In this document: one piece after another, positions 7,306-15,606 of the stretch
How the letters are laid out: each line of letters opens with the position of its first letter
Position numbering within the stretch: the stretch's first letter is position 1
Assembly (NCBI GenBank): GCA_017302715.1
Contig: JAFLCD010000004.1
Coordinates: 1 to 64,000, forward strand
Source: Deltaproteobacteria bacterium
Lineage (GTDB): Bacteria > Bdellovibrionota > UBA2394
DNA: 64,000 nt
Direction: 5' to 3'
Notes under the pieces: generated by a model
The model's input: only the letters and a program-made list of their open reading frames with translations
The model's database searches: none
Told to the model about the DNA's origin: nothing
Program-made: the position numbers and the translations under genes

Positions 7306-9176
7306 CTATCAAATTTTAAAAGCTGCAGCACGAGAGAAAGTTGTACGTTGGCTTGCGCAAGAATGGCGACTTGAGCTTGCTGCAGAATTTGATTTCTAAC
7401 GAGCTCGGCTGTTTCAAGAGCAAGATCTGTATCTTTTGCGTTTGATCGTGCCTCTTCTAAGCTTTCGCTAATCAGTAAATTATTAGCAGCCGCCATATCG
7501 AGTCGGCTATGTAGACCACCTAGTTTAGCTTGCTCACCTTTTAGACTTGTTAAGGCGTCATCCAAAATATCGAGAAGATTTTTTGCACTTGATTGAGTCG
7601 ACACATTCATATCAGCGCCCGATGCAGCAGATGTTGAGTAAGCTCTCGCGATGGCAATTTGAATACCGTCAGAGTCGCTAAGATTTACGATGTCAGCGAC
7701 TCCGTCGCCATTGAAGTCTCCATTCGTAAGATAACTCGAGCTGTTGAAATCATTGGTATCAGCTACGGTAAAAGTTCCAGCTCCATTATTGAGGTAAGTT
7801 TTTCCATTACCTCCAACTACGTCTAAAGCTCCGTCTCCATTGACATCGATGGCAACGAGATTTGTTCCCGAATTGTGAGAGTTGCCAGGAAGAGTAGCAC
7901 CCGCTGTGAAATTTACTCCTGTGCCGTCTCCGAAAAAAACTTGATTGTTTCCGGTTCCGATAAAATCCATTTTTCCATCGCCATTGAAGTCGCCTGTGAC
8001 TGAAATACCTCCAGCAAAACTTGTAGCAAATTCATAACTAGCGTTTGCTTCGAAATCGCCTTGTCCATTTGCGAGATAAATTCTGCTGAAATCGTTAGGA
8101 CCATCGTAGTTGATTAAATCTTTCAATCCATCGCCGTTCATGTCTGCAAGTTCAAAAACGGAGAAAGCGTCTATCGTGATAGGATTCATGGTCACTGCAC
8201 TTTGAAAAGTTCCATCTCCATTTCCGAGGTACTTAAAGAGATTATATCCAATAGCATTTGAAGTAATGATGTCTTGTTTTCCGTCACCGTTGATATCGGT
8301 AATAACGACATCTTGTCCTGCTGCAAGTGTCATTCGAGCTTTGAAAGTTCCATCTCCATTTCCGATAAAAATAGAAACGGTCTGGTCGCCAATATCACTG
8401 GTGATCAGATCAGAAACACCGTCACCGTTAAAGTCAGCTAAGCGAATGGTATAAGGAAAGCTTCCTGCAGAAAGAGAAGTGGAAGGGGTAAAAGTTCCGT
8501 CTCCTTTTCCGAGCAGGATTCTGACTTGATCTGCGCCAACATCTGCAGCGGCGATATCTTGTTTTCCGTCACCGTTAAAATCTCCGACGACAGCTTTGTA
8601 AGATTCAGTCGCAAAATAATTTACAGGCGTATCAAAAGATCCAGAGCCGACTGTTTTTGTAAAAACATTTGAAGAATTTAAATTTCCAATTTCAAATTGA
8701 ACAAGATCTTGTCCGCTTTGAGTGTTGGCAGAAATTTGCAAAGTCTTTTGTCCGAAACTTCCATCTAAAAGTTTTGTTCCATTGAATTCTGTTTGATTGG
8801 TAATTCTTTGGAATTCTTGAAGCAGTTGATTAAGTTCATTATTTAAATTATTTCGATCGCTCGTTGAAAGAATTCCATTTGAAGCCTCGATTGCAATTTC
8901 TCGCATTCGATTGACGATATTAATTTGAACATCGATAGCGGATTCGGCCGTATTGATCATTCCGATCGCTTGATTGATATTTTGATTTGCTTGGCGAAGT
9001 CCGCGAGTTTGCGCTTCGAGTTTATTACTTTGAGCGAGCGCGACCACATCACCATCGAAGGCGCTATTCGCACGACTGCCTGAAGAGAGGCGAGCGAGCG
9101 AGCGTGCAATCGCCTTTGTTGTCGTCGACAACTGGCGCTGCGCCATCAAGCTAGAAATGTTAGTCGTTATCCTCAT
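7302..9176 (-). CDS. Flagellin with an inserted seven-repeat FG-GAP/VCBS beta-propeller
   Basis: This 624-residue protein has flagellin ends. Residues 1 to about 165 carry the D0/D1 helices (ITTNISSLMAQRQL, RLSSGSRANSA, NRMREIAIEASNG, EFNGTKLLDG). About 530-624 carry the C-terminal coil (GLHSRLD, DTDLALETAELVRNQILQQA). In place of the usual variable surface domain lie seven D-x-NGDG-x-x-D motifs starting at residues 199, 248, 294, 345, 396, 444 and 487, spaced 43-51 residues apart. Most are followed by GNGDGTF-like turns. This is the signature of FG-GAP/VCBS repeats with Ca2+ loops, and seven units fit a closed propeller. If polymerised, the propellers would decorate the filament surface. The D1 segment around 39-50 diverges from the usual AGDDAAGLA. 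It lies alone, away from the flagellar operons. An AAAGGA lies about 12 nt before the ATG. Confidence 0.93.
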   Translation of the reverse strand: MRITTNISSLMAQRQLSTTTKAIARSLARLSSGSRANSAFDGDVVALAQSNKLEAQTRGLRQANQNINQAIGMINTAESAIDVQINIVNRMREIAIEASNGILSTSDRNNLNNELNQLLQEFQRITNQTEFNGTKLLDGSFGQKTLQISANTQSGQDLVQFEIGNLNSSNVFTKTVGSGSFDTPVNYFATESYKAVVGDFNGDGKQDIAAADVGADQVRILLGKGDGTFTPSTSLSAGSFPYTIRLADFNGDGVSDLITSDIGDQTVSIFIGNGDGTFKARMTLAAGQDVVITDINGDGKQDIITSNAIGYNLFKYLGNGDGTFQSAVTMNPITIDAFSVFELADMNGDGLKDLINYDGPNDFSRIYLANGQGDFEANASYEFATSFAGGISVTGDFNGDGKMDFIGTGNNQVFFGDGTGVNFTAGATLPGNSHNSGTNLVAIDVNGDGALDVVGGNGKTYLNNGAGTFTVADTNDFNSSSYLTNGDFNGDGVADIVNLSDSDGIQIAIARAYSTSAASGADMNVSTQSSAKNLLDILDDALTSLKGEQAKLGGLHSRLDMAAANNLLISESLEEARSNAKDTDLALETAELVRNQILQQAQVAILAQANVQLSLVLQLLKFDS

Positions 9177-9388
9177 CGCTTCTTTTTCAATCCTTTATGG
9201 AGCTATGCCCCAAGTTTTTTTTAAAAACGCAAACATCAGTTTTGAATCGGCGTCATCGTGAGAATCTAAAAGAAAACATTCATTAAAATGAAAGACGAGA
9301 AGCTTAATCAGGCGCTTAAGTGTGAGTTGTCGATCTGCATCAAAGTCGTTTACATCGCGCGTCGAAGGTGGCCAACTAGGGGTAAGTC
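9177..9388. promoter_or_regulatory. Divergent intergenic region between propeller flagellin and hflX
   Basis: These 212 bp separate two divergent genes and must hold both promoters. On the minus strand GCCGATTC (9251-9244) matches the FliA (sigma-28) -10 consensus GCCGATAA in 6 of 8 positions. The -35 partner at the expected distance is only TTTA, so the call is weak. The hflX side ends in AGGGG a few bases before the ATG at 9389. No terminator or RNA gene is seen. Confidence 0.35.
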
Positions 9389-10699
9389 ATGAGCACTTCA
9401 TCTACAAAAAAATTTCAAGAGAGAGCAGTTCTGGTTGGAACTTATTCTCCTCGAGTTAAAATTTCTCGCGAAATTCCTGAGCCAGATGTCGAAGACACCT
9501 TAGAAGAATTGAAAGCGCTTACTATTTCGGCTGGAGGAGAAGTGACCGAGATGGTCGCTTGTCGATTGGAGCGAATTAATCCGAGTACTTTTATTAATAA
9601 AGGTAAGGTTGAAGAGATTGCAGGTCTTATCAAAGACACGGATGCGCATCTTGTGATTTTTGATGATGAACTTTCTCCTCGTCAGTCGAGAAATTTGGAA
9701 GAAGCGTTTGGCGTTCGCACGATCGATAGGCGAGCTTTGATTCTCGATATTTTTGCGAAGCGAGCGCAGACACGCGAAGGGCAATTACAAGTTGAACTTG
9801 CGCAGTTGATGTATTTGCTTCCGCGCCTCACCGGACTTTGGACTCACTTAGAGAGACAAAAGGGTGGTATCGGGATGCGCGGTCCCGGAGAAACACAACT
9901 TGAAATTGATAAGCGTCTTATCAAAGAAAAAATGCGTCGGCTTAAAAAAGAACTCGCCGGCGTTGAGAACACTCGTCATTTACAAAGAGAAAAGCGAAAG
10001 CGAACTCCTGTTCCGCAAGTAGTTTTGGTCGGCTACACAAACTCCGGAAAATCCACTTTGTTTAATCAACTGACTCAAGCGGGAGTTCTTGCTGCAGATA
10101 AACTTTTTGCGACTCTGGATCCAACAACTAGAAAATTGAAATTATTAAATGAGCGCGAAGTTTTAATTACAGATTCTGTAGGATTTATTCGAAAACTTCC
10201 TCATGAACTCATTGAAGCTTTTAAGGCAACTCTTGAAGAAGTGCAAAATGCCGATTTGCTTTTGCATGTGATGGATGCATCCGATCCACTTTGGGAAAGT
10301 CACAAGCGATCGACTGAGCAAGTATTGGCTGAGCTCGATTGTCTTTCGAAGCCTACTTTAGAAATTTATAACAAGATCGATCGATTGCAAGATCATCGAT
10401 TTAATTTGGCACATTCTTCTCGTCGAATTTTTATTTCGGCCCTTCATCAGCAAAATTTGTCGGCTCTTCTAGACCGCATTGGTGAAGCGCTTTCGGGGGA
10501 TTTCAAGCGAGTGAAGTTGCTTCTTCCGCAGGGAAGAGGAGACTTATTGGCGGTCGTCCACCGAGAGGGTAGAATTGTGAAAGAGGATTATCAGGCCGAT
10601 CATGTAGAGATGACGGTTGATCTTCCAACGAAGAGGATTGAGCAATGGAAAAAATTTGGATTCGTCGTTTCGGATTTTCAGTCGTCTCAGCTGCATTGA
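9389..10699 (+). CDS. hflX: Ribosome-associated GTPase HflX
   Basis: This 436-residue protein has the HflX N-terminal domain ([44 protein letters not shown]) and the hallmark linker [20 protein letters not shown]. The G domain follows: GYTNSGKST at 215-223, [17 protein letters not shown] and NKID. HflX splits stalled or heat-damaged 70S ribosomes. Its start is supported by AGGGG 7 nt upstream. The last 55 bp overlap the next gene, suggesting translational coupling. No odd features in the catalytic motifs. Confidence 0.96.
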   Translation: MSTSSTKKFQERAVLVGTYSPRVKISREIPEPDVEDTLEELKALTISAGGEVTEMVACRLERINPSTFINKGKVEEIAGLIKDTDAHLVIFDDELSPRQSRNLEEAFGVRTIDRRALILDIFAKRAQTREGQLQVELAQLMYLLPRLTGLWTHLERQKGGIGMRGPGETQLEIDKRLIKEKMRRLKKELAGVENTRHLQREKRKRTPVPQVVLVGYTNSGKSTLFNQLTQAGVLAADKLFATLDPTTRKLKLLNEREVLITDSVGFIRKLPHELIEAFKATLEEVQNADLLLHVMDASDPLWESHKRSTEQVLAELDCLSKPTLEIYNKIDRLQDHRFNLAHSSRRIFISALHQQNLSALLDRIGEALSGDFKRVKLLLPQGRGDLLAVVHREGRIVKEDYQADHVEMTVDLPTKRIEQWKKFGFVVSDFQSSQLH

Positions 10700-11472
10700 T
10701 TTTTTGTGTCGCGCTGAGAGCTGAAGAAAAACCCGAAATTAAATTAGTCACAGTCGATATCGAGATGCCTATTAAGGGTGGCGATTCTGCGGATGCTCGC
10801 AAGGCTTCGCAAAAATTAGCTTTTGAAAAAGCGATCGAGCAATTGCTTCCCGAAAACGTAGATCCAAAAGTGCGCGCTGATCGAATTAAATCAGCGTCTG
10901 CTTATATTAAAAGTTTTCGAGTGCTAGATGAAAAACAGGAAGGTGAAGTTTTAAAATTAAAATATCAATGCGATGTTTTGCCACTTGATCTGCCTAAGCC
11001 CGAAGATAAATTGGCTCCTAAAGCAGAAGTAAAAGTGGAAGCTTTAGCACCTGGTGAAAGTTCTTCAGCTTCAAATTTAAATCCAAATCTGGCTTCGCCT
11101 TCGACTCCAGCTGCTCCTTCCACTTCGAGTGAATCCAGTGAGATTACAACTTTTGAAGTTACTTGGAAGCCTTCGGAGTTCAGATTAAATTCTTTGGATT
11201 TAATGCAGTATATTCCTGAAGCCATGAAGGCGACGGTGGATTCATTCAAGTTAGGTCGAGGCTCGTTACTTTTAGGTTTGAAATTAAAAACAAATCCTGG
11301 CGAAGCGAGAACAATGCTTTCGCATTACTTAGGACCTAAAGTTGAAGTGAAACTTATGGACGGACATTTGCCGACTACTGAAACAAATCAGGATCCTCAT
11401 TTGCCATCGGGACCTCCTGCTCCTCCACAACCTTTAGTAGCACCGAATGCAGACAGTATTCAAAAAAATTAA
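10645..11472 (+). CDS. Secreted Pro/Ser-rich hypothetical protein
   Basis: This 275-residue product has a signal peptide ([21 protein letters not shown], cut near residue 26). The N-terminal domain (about 30-110, [33 protein letters not shown]) resembles periplasmic proteins that start with a repeated beta-alpha unit. A Pro/Ser/Ala linker lies around 125-165. A C-terminal domain and a Pro-rich tail follow. The ATG lies 55 nt inside hflX, with AGAGGA about 8 nt upstream. The 3' end overlaps the phosphoesterase by 26 nt, so the three genes look like one operon. The family is not recognised. Confidence 0.75.
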   Translation: MEKIWIRRFGFSVVSAALIFCVALRAEEKPEIKLVTVDIEMPIKGGDSADARKASQKLAFEKAIEQLLPENVDPKVRADRIKSASAYIKSFRVLDEKQEGEVLKLKYQCDVLPLDLPKPEDKLAPKAEVKVEALAPGESSSASNLNPNLASPSTPAAPSTSSESSEITTFEVTWKPSEFRLNSLDLMQYIPEAMKATVDSFKLGRGSLLLGLKLKTNPGEARTMLSHYLGPKVEVKLMDGHLPTTETNQDPHLPSGPPAPPQPLVAPNADSIQKN

Positions 11473-12535
11473 ACTTGTTGTCTCGGATTTTCATCTTGGA
11501 GCGGGTCATCGAAACCCAGATGGCTCCATTAATATTTTAGAAGATTTTTTTCACGATCGTGAATTCATTGAGTTCTTAGAATATTTTGCTTCGGGAGTTT
11601 ATGAAGATGCAGAAGTCGAAGTTATTTTAAATGGAGATTTTTTTAATCTCTTGATGATCGACTACGAAGAAATCGACCCTGATGTGGTGACTGAATTTGT
11701 TGCAATTCGGCGAATGAAGAAAATTATGGATGGGCATAAGGCTGTCATGAATGCTCTTAAATATTTTCAATCGCTTCCGCAAAAGCAAGTTACTTTTGTG
11801 ATGGGAAATCATGACCCAGGAATTTTATTCACTTCTGTTCAGACTTTGATTTCTTTGTACGTAGGGGATAAGACTAGATTTTTTCTAGAGAGCTATGAGT
11901 TTGATGGCGTGTATGTCGAACATGGTAATCAATATGAAGTCGCTAATCAGTTTGATCGAACCAATTATTTTTTAACAAAAAATTTGCCCGAACCTATTCT
12001 TAATCAACCCTGGGGAACTTTGTTTTTGGTTCATGTCGTCAATAAAATTAAAAGAACAAAGCCACATTTTGATAAAGTTCTGCCATTCGGAACTTATTTA
12101 AAGTGGTTAATGCTTTATGATTTTAGATTTGGAATGCAGACGATTTCTCGAATCGTGAAATTCTTTTTTAAATCTCGATTTCGAGATGATCCGCGAAGAA
12201 AAAATACTTTGCGACAGACTTTTAATATTTTAATCGAAGCTCCTCTTTTTCCTGATCTCGACGATGCTGCCGAAAGAATTCTAGCGACTCGAGAAGATAT
12301 TCACGCTGTCATTTTTGGTCACAACCATCGACCCACATTTAGACAATTTGGTCCTGGCAAAGAATATATCAACACAGGAACATGGAATAAGATGACTCAC
12401 CTTGATGTCGATCGCCTCGGTACTCGTCTCGTCTGCACCTTCGCCATGATCGAATATGGCGGCCGCGTTCCCGCAGTCTCTCTTAAAATCTGGAAGGGCA
12501 AACGCCGTCACTCTGTCGAAGCGGACGTGGCTTAG
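11447..12535 (+). CDS. Calcineurin-like metallophosphoesterase
   Basis: This 362-residue cytoplasmic protein carries the metal-binding set of the metallophosphatase fold: DFH at 14-16, NGDFFN near 61-66, GNHD near 121-124, and GHNHRP near 286-291. The pattern (an SDFHLGAG start and an HGNQYE middle motif) recalls LpxH/UDP-2,3-diacylglucosamine hydrolase-like and related phosphoesterases. It is longer than LpxH, and the substrate cannot be read from the sequence. It starts 26 nt inside the preceding secreted gene. A terminator hairpin follows at 12614. Confidence 0.85.
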   Translation: MQTVFKKIKLVVSDFHLGAGHRNPDGSINILEDFFHDREFIEFLEYFASGVYEDAEVEVILNGDFFNLLMIDYEEIDPDVVTEFVAIRRMKKIMDGHKAVMNALKYFQSLPQKQVTFVMGNHDPGILFTSVQTLISLYVGDKTRFFLESYEFDGVYVEHGNQYEVANQFDRTNYFLTKNLPEPILNQPWGTLFLVHVVNKIKRTKPHFDKVLPFGTYLKWLMLYDFRFGMQTISRIVKFFFKSRFRDDPRRKNTLRQTFNILIEAPLFPDLDDAAERILATREDIHAVIFGHNHRPTFRQFGPGKEYINTGTWNKMTHLDVDRLGTRLVCTFAMIEYGGRVPAVSLKIWKGKRRHSVEADVA

Positions 12536-12613
12536 TCTTTCTTGAAATAAATAATCTGCAGCCTATTCCGTTTGAATTTACACATCTCATTTGTTTTGAA
12601 GAGAACTTGTGAA

Positions 12614-12660
12614 AAAAATAAATAGAAAGAGACTTTTGGAATCTCTTTCTATTTATTTTT
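12614..12660. terminator. Strong AT-rich hairpin, bidirectional terminator between convergent genes
   Basis: A 19-bp perfect stem (614-632 with 642-660) and a 9-nt loop lie between the convergent phosphoesterase and HNH genes, with A-runs on one side and T-runs on the other. The core AATAGAAAGAGA recurs in the hairpin at 13712-13763 on the other side of the HNH gene. Confidence 0.8.
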
Positions 12661-12666
12661 AAACTT

Positions 12667-13608
12667 TTAAAGAGCAAGCCTGTCCCGGGACAGGCTGCCT
12701 ACTCCCATATGCCTTCGTTCATGATGCGCATGGCAGAGCACTTGTAGATTATCTTCCGCATGATTTCCGCCAAGCGACCACGGTCTTAGATGATGGATTT
12801 CAAGAAAAGCGGATTCTCCACAGATTTTCCCGCTACTTCCTTTAAAAGAACATTGACCATGATCTCTACGGAAAATCTTTCGACGTATGGCTTGTGGAAT
12901 AGCTCTCTTTAGTACTTTCACCTGTCCCGGGACAGGTCGGGCTGGCGAATTAATATCTAATTTAGAATGCTGAACTAAATTTCTTTCCTCTCTCAAGGTT
13001 CTCGCAGCTTCTTTCTTCTCAGCTCTCAATGGATCATTCTTTTTAAGAAAGCCTTCTAATAGTTCTTTTAAAGTTCCTTCGAGATCTAGGTTTTTTCGAC
13101 GCTTACTTATGAGTAAGACTTGAGCTCGCCTTAGATCTTTCAAGGTTTCATCCGATAAATGCATACTCACACGCGAAATATCTTTTGAAACAGGCCGTAC
13201 TGACTCTTTTATCTTGATGGCAAAAGGAGAAATATCTGCGACTTGTTTTTCTAATTCAGCCTTAGGAAGTTCCTTAGCTTTTTGAATCCATTCCTTTTGA
13301 TTTTCAGGTTTAAGAATGGGAACAATTTTTCGAGCTTTAGATAAACTTAGTCGACCTGCTTCAATTTCTGTTTTGAGTTCAGGCACTTCTTTGGATTTTC
13401 TTGCGACCGTCATAAATGAATAACTTTGAGCTTCACTTAATTTCAAAGCATCTACGCAATATTGAAAGAGGGAAGGATATCCAAGATCCAAATAAATTTT
13501 CTGATGATCTATTTTAATCAGCACATCCAGAAGCTTTGCTTCGCAAGTTCTATAATTTTCGGAGAGTTCTAAAGCTTGGATGTGAAGTTCAGAATTAATT
13601 TTATTCAT
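12667..13608 (-). CDS. HNH endonuclease family protein
   Basis: This 313-residue protein has a helical N-terminal region (RTCEAKLLDVLIKID, SYSFMTVARKSKEVP, LSLSKARKIVP) of a kind common in bacterial HNH proteins. The C-terminal HNH domain contains RRDHGQCSF, a further Cys in KICGE, EIHHLRPWSLGG and NLQVLCHAHHERRH. The fold cuts or nicks DNA; the target is unknown. Two palindromes of the CCCGGG family lie inside its frame (RPVPGQV at 12920-12937 and LSRDR in the last codons at 12677-12696), and related hairpins lie on both sides. It could be a mobile or selfish nuclease; a restriction or repair role cannot be excluded. Confidence 0.85.
   Translation of the reverse strand: MNKINSELHIQALELSENYRTCEAKLLDVLIKIDHQKIYLDLGYPSLFQYCVDALKLSEAQSYSFMTVARKSKEVPELKTEIEAGRLSLSKARKIVPILKPENQKEWIQKAKELPKAELEKQVADISPFAIKIKESVRPVSKDISRVSMHLSDETLKDLRRAQVLLISKRRKNLDLEGTLKELLEGFLKKNDPLRAEKKEAARTLREERNLVQHSKLDINSPARPVPGQVKVLKRAIPQAIRRKIFRRDHGQCSFKGSSGKICGESAFLEIHHLRPWSLGGNHAEDNLQVLCHAHHERRHMGVGSLSRDRLAL
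12677..12696. repeat. CCCGGG palindrome inside 3' end of HNH gene
   Basis: This 20-bp perfect palindrome is identical to the one at 479-498. Here it encodes SLSRDRL near the C-terminus of the HNH protein, so the element forms the end of the reading frame. Confidence 0.85.
12920..12937. repeat. CCCGGG palindrome inside HNH gene, frame PVPGQ
   Basis: ACCTGTCCCGGGACAGGT is a perfect 18-bp member of the family. It is read in frame as RPVPGQV at the junction between the helical region and the HNH domain. The same PVPGQ reading is present in the small ORF at 25443-25757. Confidence 0.85.
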
Positions 13609-13711
13609 ATAAATGGGTTAGCACAGAAAGTGAGATAAATAAAAAATATTTAAATTAATTTTCAGAAATAATTTTGGAAAATAAATTGAAAATGAAAATA
13701 GTGTTTTAGAA

Positions 13712-13763
13712 AAAACAAAAAAATAGAAAGAGATCCTTAAAGTCTCTTTCTATTTTTTTTGTT
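13712..13763. repeat. AT-rich hairpin with 9-nt loop, upstream of HNH gene
   Basis: A left arm ending at 13733 pairs with a right arm starting at 13743. The stem is about 20 bp (AACAAAAAAATAGAAAGAGA on the left) with a 9-nt loop. It shares AAATAGAAAGAGA with the hairpin at 12614-12660. It could terminate transcription, but no gene obviously ends here, which favours a repeat-element reading. Confidence 0.7.
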
Positions 13764-13809
13764 TTTTGCGAACAGATTGTGGAAATAAAATAAAAGGAAA
13801 TAGTAAGCA

Positions 13810-13826
13810 AGCCTGTCCCGGGACAG
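13810..13826. repeat. CCCGGG palindrome, one arm shortened
   Basis: AGCCTGTCCCGGGACAG matches the 20-bp palindrome for 17 bases and then diverges (CGTG instead of GCT). It lies between the AT-rich hairpin and the fliL promoter. Confidence 0.8.
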
Positions 13827-13894
13827 CGTGTTTTAGTTTCTAAATTCTCCGACGGCGTCTTGACAGATGCTCTGAGCCATTTGACGGTTTGATG

Positions 13895-13915
13895 CGGCAG
13901 TTTTTGCCGAGTCTT
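13895..13915. promoter_or_regulatory. Small GC hairpin upstream of fliL operon, shared with flgF operon upstream region
   Basis: CGGCA/TGCCG forms a 5-bp stem with a 5-nt loop, followed by AGTCTT. The 21-bp stretch matches 19 of 21 positions of a copy at 25679-25699 on the opposite strand, upstream of flgF. A shared operator or a repeat remnant are both possible. Confidence 0.4.
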
Positions 13916-13957
13916 AAAAAATGCTAATCAGCACAAATACTTACAGTCTTGCAGCAT

Positions 13958-13973
13958 TGGTATGACACTTGCT
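13958..13973 (+). promoter_or_regulatory. Sigma-54 (RpoN) type promoter for the fliL operon
   Basis: TGGTATGACACTTGCT fits TGGYAYR-N4-TTGCW, with exactly 10 bp between the GG and GC elements. Transcription would begin near 13984, about 40 nt before the fliL ATG at 14026. This also rules out any fliL start upstream of 13984. Confidence 0.75.
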
Positions 13974-14025
13974 CTTAAGATCTGCGGATCACTGTCTCTA
14001 TTTTTTGATTGGGGAGTATGCAGTT

Positions 14026-14565
14026 ATGGCAGAAGAAGCAAAAGCACCAGATGGAGCAACGCCTGAAGAGGGTGGAAAAAAGAAACTTCCACTGTGGGTA
14101 ATTATTTTAATTGCGAGTCAGGTCGTCGTCGTTGTTGCCGCGATTGTAGTTTTTAAAATGATGAGCGGAGCTTCGCATTCGAGCGAAGAGAAGCATGAGG
14201 AGCCATCGGCAGCTGAGCAGAAGGTGGATCCTGAAAAATTAAAAGATCCAAAAACTTTAACAGGTCCTCAATTCAACTTAGATGCGTTCATCATCAATTT
14301 GATCGATGACGGTCGAGGTCCTCGTTACCTCAAAGTTGAAATGAAATTTGAGTTAGAAAACGAAGCAGTACGCGAAGAACTCGATAGTCGCATTAGTCAA
14401 ATTCGTGACGAAATGCTCACTCTTCTTAGCTCAAAGCGTCAAACGGACATCGAGACGACCGATGGAAAAAGAATTCTCAAGGATGAAATTTATACTCGAA
14501 TTAATAAAATTCTTGTGACGGGACGCATCAAACGCGTTTTCTTCACTGAATTTGTTGTTCAGTAA
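14026..14565 (+). CDS. fliL: Flagellar basal body protein FliL
   Basis: This 179-residue single-pass inner membrane protein has a short acidic cytoplasmic tail, a TM helix at about 22-42 (PLWVIILIASQVVVVVAAIV), a charged linker and a periplasmic FliL domain (FNLDAFIINLID, RYLKVEMKFELEN, RISQIRDEMLTLLSSK, GRIKRVFFTEFVVQ). It supports the stator around the motor. The ATG at 14026 is chosen because GGGGAG lies 9 nt upstream and because an upstream TTG in frame at 13969 would precede the predicted transcription start. It is the first gene of the export/switch operon. Confidence 0.95.
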   Translation: MAEEAKAPDGATPEEGGKKKLPLWVIILIASQVVVVVAAIVVFKMMSGASHSSEEKHEEPSAAEQKVDPEKLKDPKTLTGPQFNLDAFIINLIDDGRGPRYLKVEMKFELENEAVREELDSRISQIRDEMLTLLSSKRQTDIETTDGKRILKDEIYTRINKILVTGRIKRVFFTEFVVQ

Positions 14566-14577
14566 GGAGACGGCAAA

Positions 14578-15594
14578 GTGGCAGACGAAGGTACAGGCGA
14601 TAAAATTCTATCCCAATCCGAAGTAGATGCGTTGCTCGGCGCCGTTAATCAAGGCGACGTGAAAACCGAATCGAAAATAGGAGCTGGATCGAATTTAGAC
14701 AAATACGATTTTTCGAAGCAAAGAAAGCTTGTCCGTGCACGTATGCCCGGACTCAAAATCGTTTACGATCGATTTCAGCGCTCTTATCGACAGACTCTTT
14801 CAAGTCTTGTTCGAAAAGTTGTTGTCGTTGAAGTTCTTCAAACAGAAATGATGCGATACAGCGAGTGGATTGCAACTTTGCCTGTTCCATCTTGTTTGAA
14901 CATCGTTCGTCTTTCTCCGCTCATTGGTCAAAGCATTATCTCTCTCGAAATTCCTTATGTGTACACGCTGATCGATAATATTTTCGGCGGCGGAAAATTT
15001 GGTCAGAACCGACAAAAAGAAGGTGATTTCACTTCTATCGAACTGAAGATGATTCAAAAGTTGATTCATTATTTTACGAATGATCTCGAAAAAGCTTGGT
15101 CAACTCTTTACGAACTCAATTACGAATTCGTTCGAACAGATATGAATCCTGAGTACGTAAGTATCGTTGCTCCGAGTGATATCGTTGTCGTTACAGATTT
15201 CGGCGTTAGCTTTGAAGAAACGACAACTCGAATGCAAATGGTAGTTCCACTTTTTGCATTGGATCCAATTAAGCAACTTCTTTCGGATCATACTTTCGTT
15301 GAACAATCTCAACCTAATCCAAACTGGAAAATCTGGCTGAGCCAATCCATCAATGGATCCAAAATTAATTCAAATGTTTTACTCGGAAAAACTGAGATCA
15401 CTATGGGTGAAGTTTTAGGTTTGAAATTAGGTGATACGATTCAACTCGATCAATACGTTTCAAATCCACTGACGATGTCGGTAGAAACGGTTCCAAAATA
15501 TGCCGTTCGCATGGGAACAAGTTGCGGACAAAAAGCAGTACAAGTCGAACAAGTTTTCGACAGAAAATCAAATTCAGAAGACGACGAAGAATAA
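14578..15594 (+). CDS. fliM: Flagellar motor switch protein FliM
   Basis: This 338-residue C-ring protein has the N-terminal LSQSEVDALLGAV (CheY-P binding segment), a middle CheC-like domain (TLPVPSCLNIVRLSPL, LIDNIFGGG) and a C-terminal SpoA/FliN-like domain (LGKTEITMGEVLGLKLGDTI). It starts with GTG at 14578 behind AAGGAG, 12 bp after fliL. It binds phospho-CheY and sets rotation direction with FliN and FliG. Confidence 0.97.
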   Translation: MADEGTGDKILSQSEVDALLGAVNQGDVKTESKIGAGSNLDKYDFSKQRKLVRARMPGLKIVYDRFQRSYRQTLSSLVRKVVVVEVLQTEMMRYSEWIATLPVPSCLNIVRLSPLIGQSIISLEIPYVYTLIDNIFGGGKFGQNRQKEGDFTSIELKMIQKLIHYFTNDLEKAWSTLYELNYEFVRTDMNPEYVSIVAPSDIVVVTDFGVSFEETTTRMQMVVPLFALDPIKQLLSDHTFVEQSQPNPNWKIWLSQSINGSKINSNVLLGKTEITMGEVLGLKLGDTIQLDQYVSNPLTMSVETVPKYAVRMGTSCGQKAVQVEQVFDRKSNSEDDEE

Positions 15595-15606
15595 AAGGAG
15601 AACGCC

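Noticed and set aside
13969-14025. Upstream TTG start for FliL
   Set aside because: It precedes the transcription start predicted from the sigma-54 element, and the ATG at 14026 has a proper ribosome binding site.
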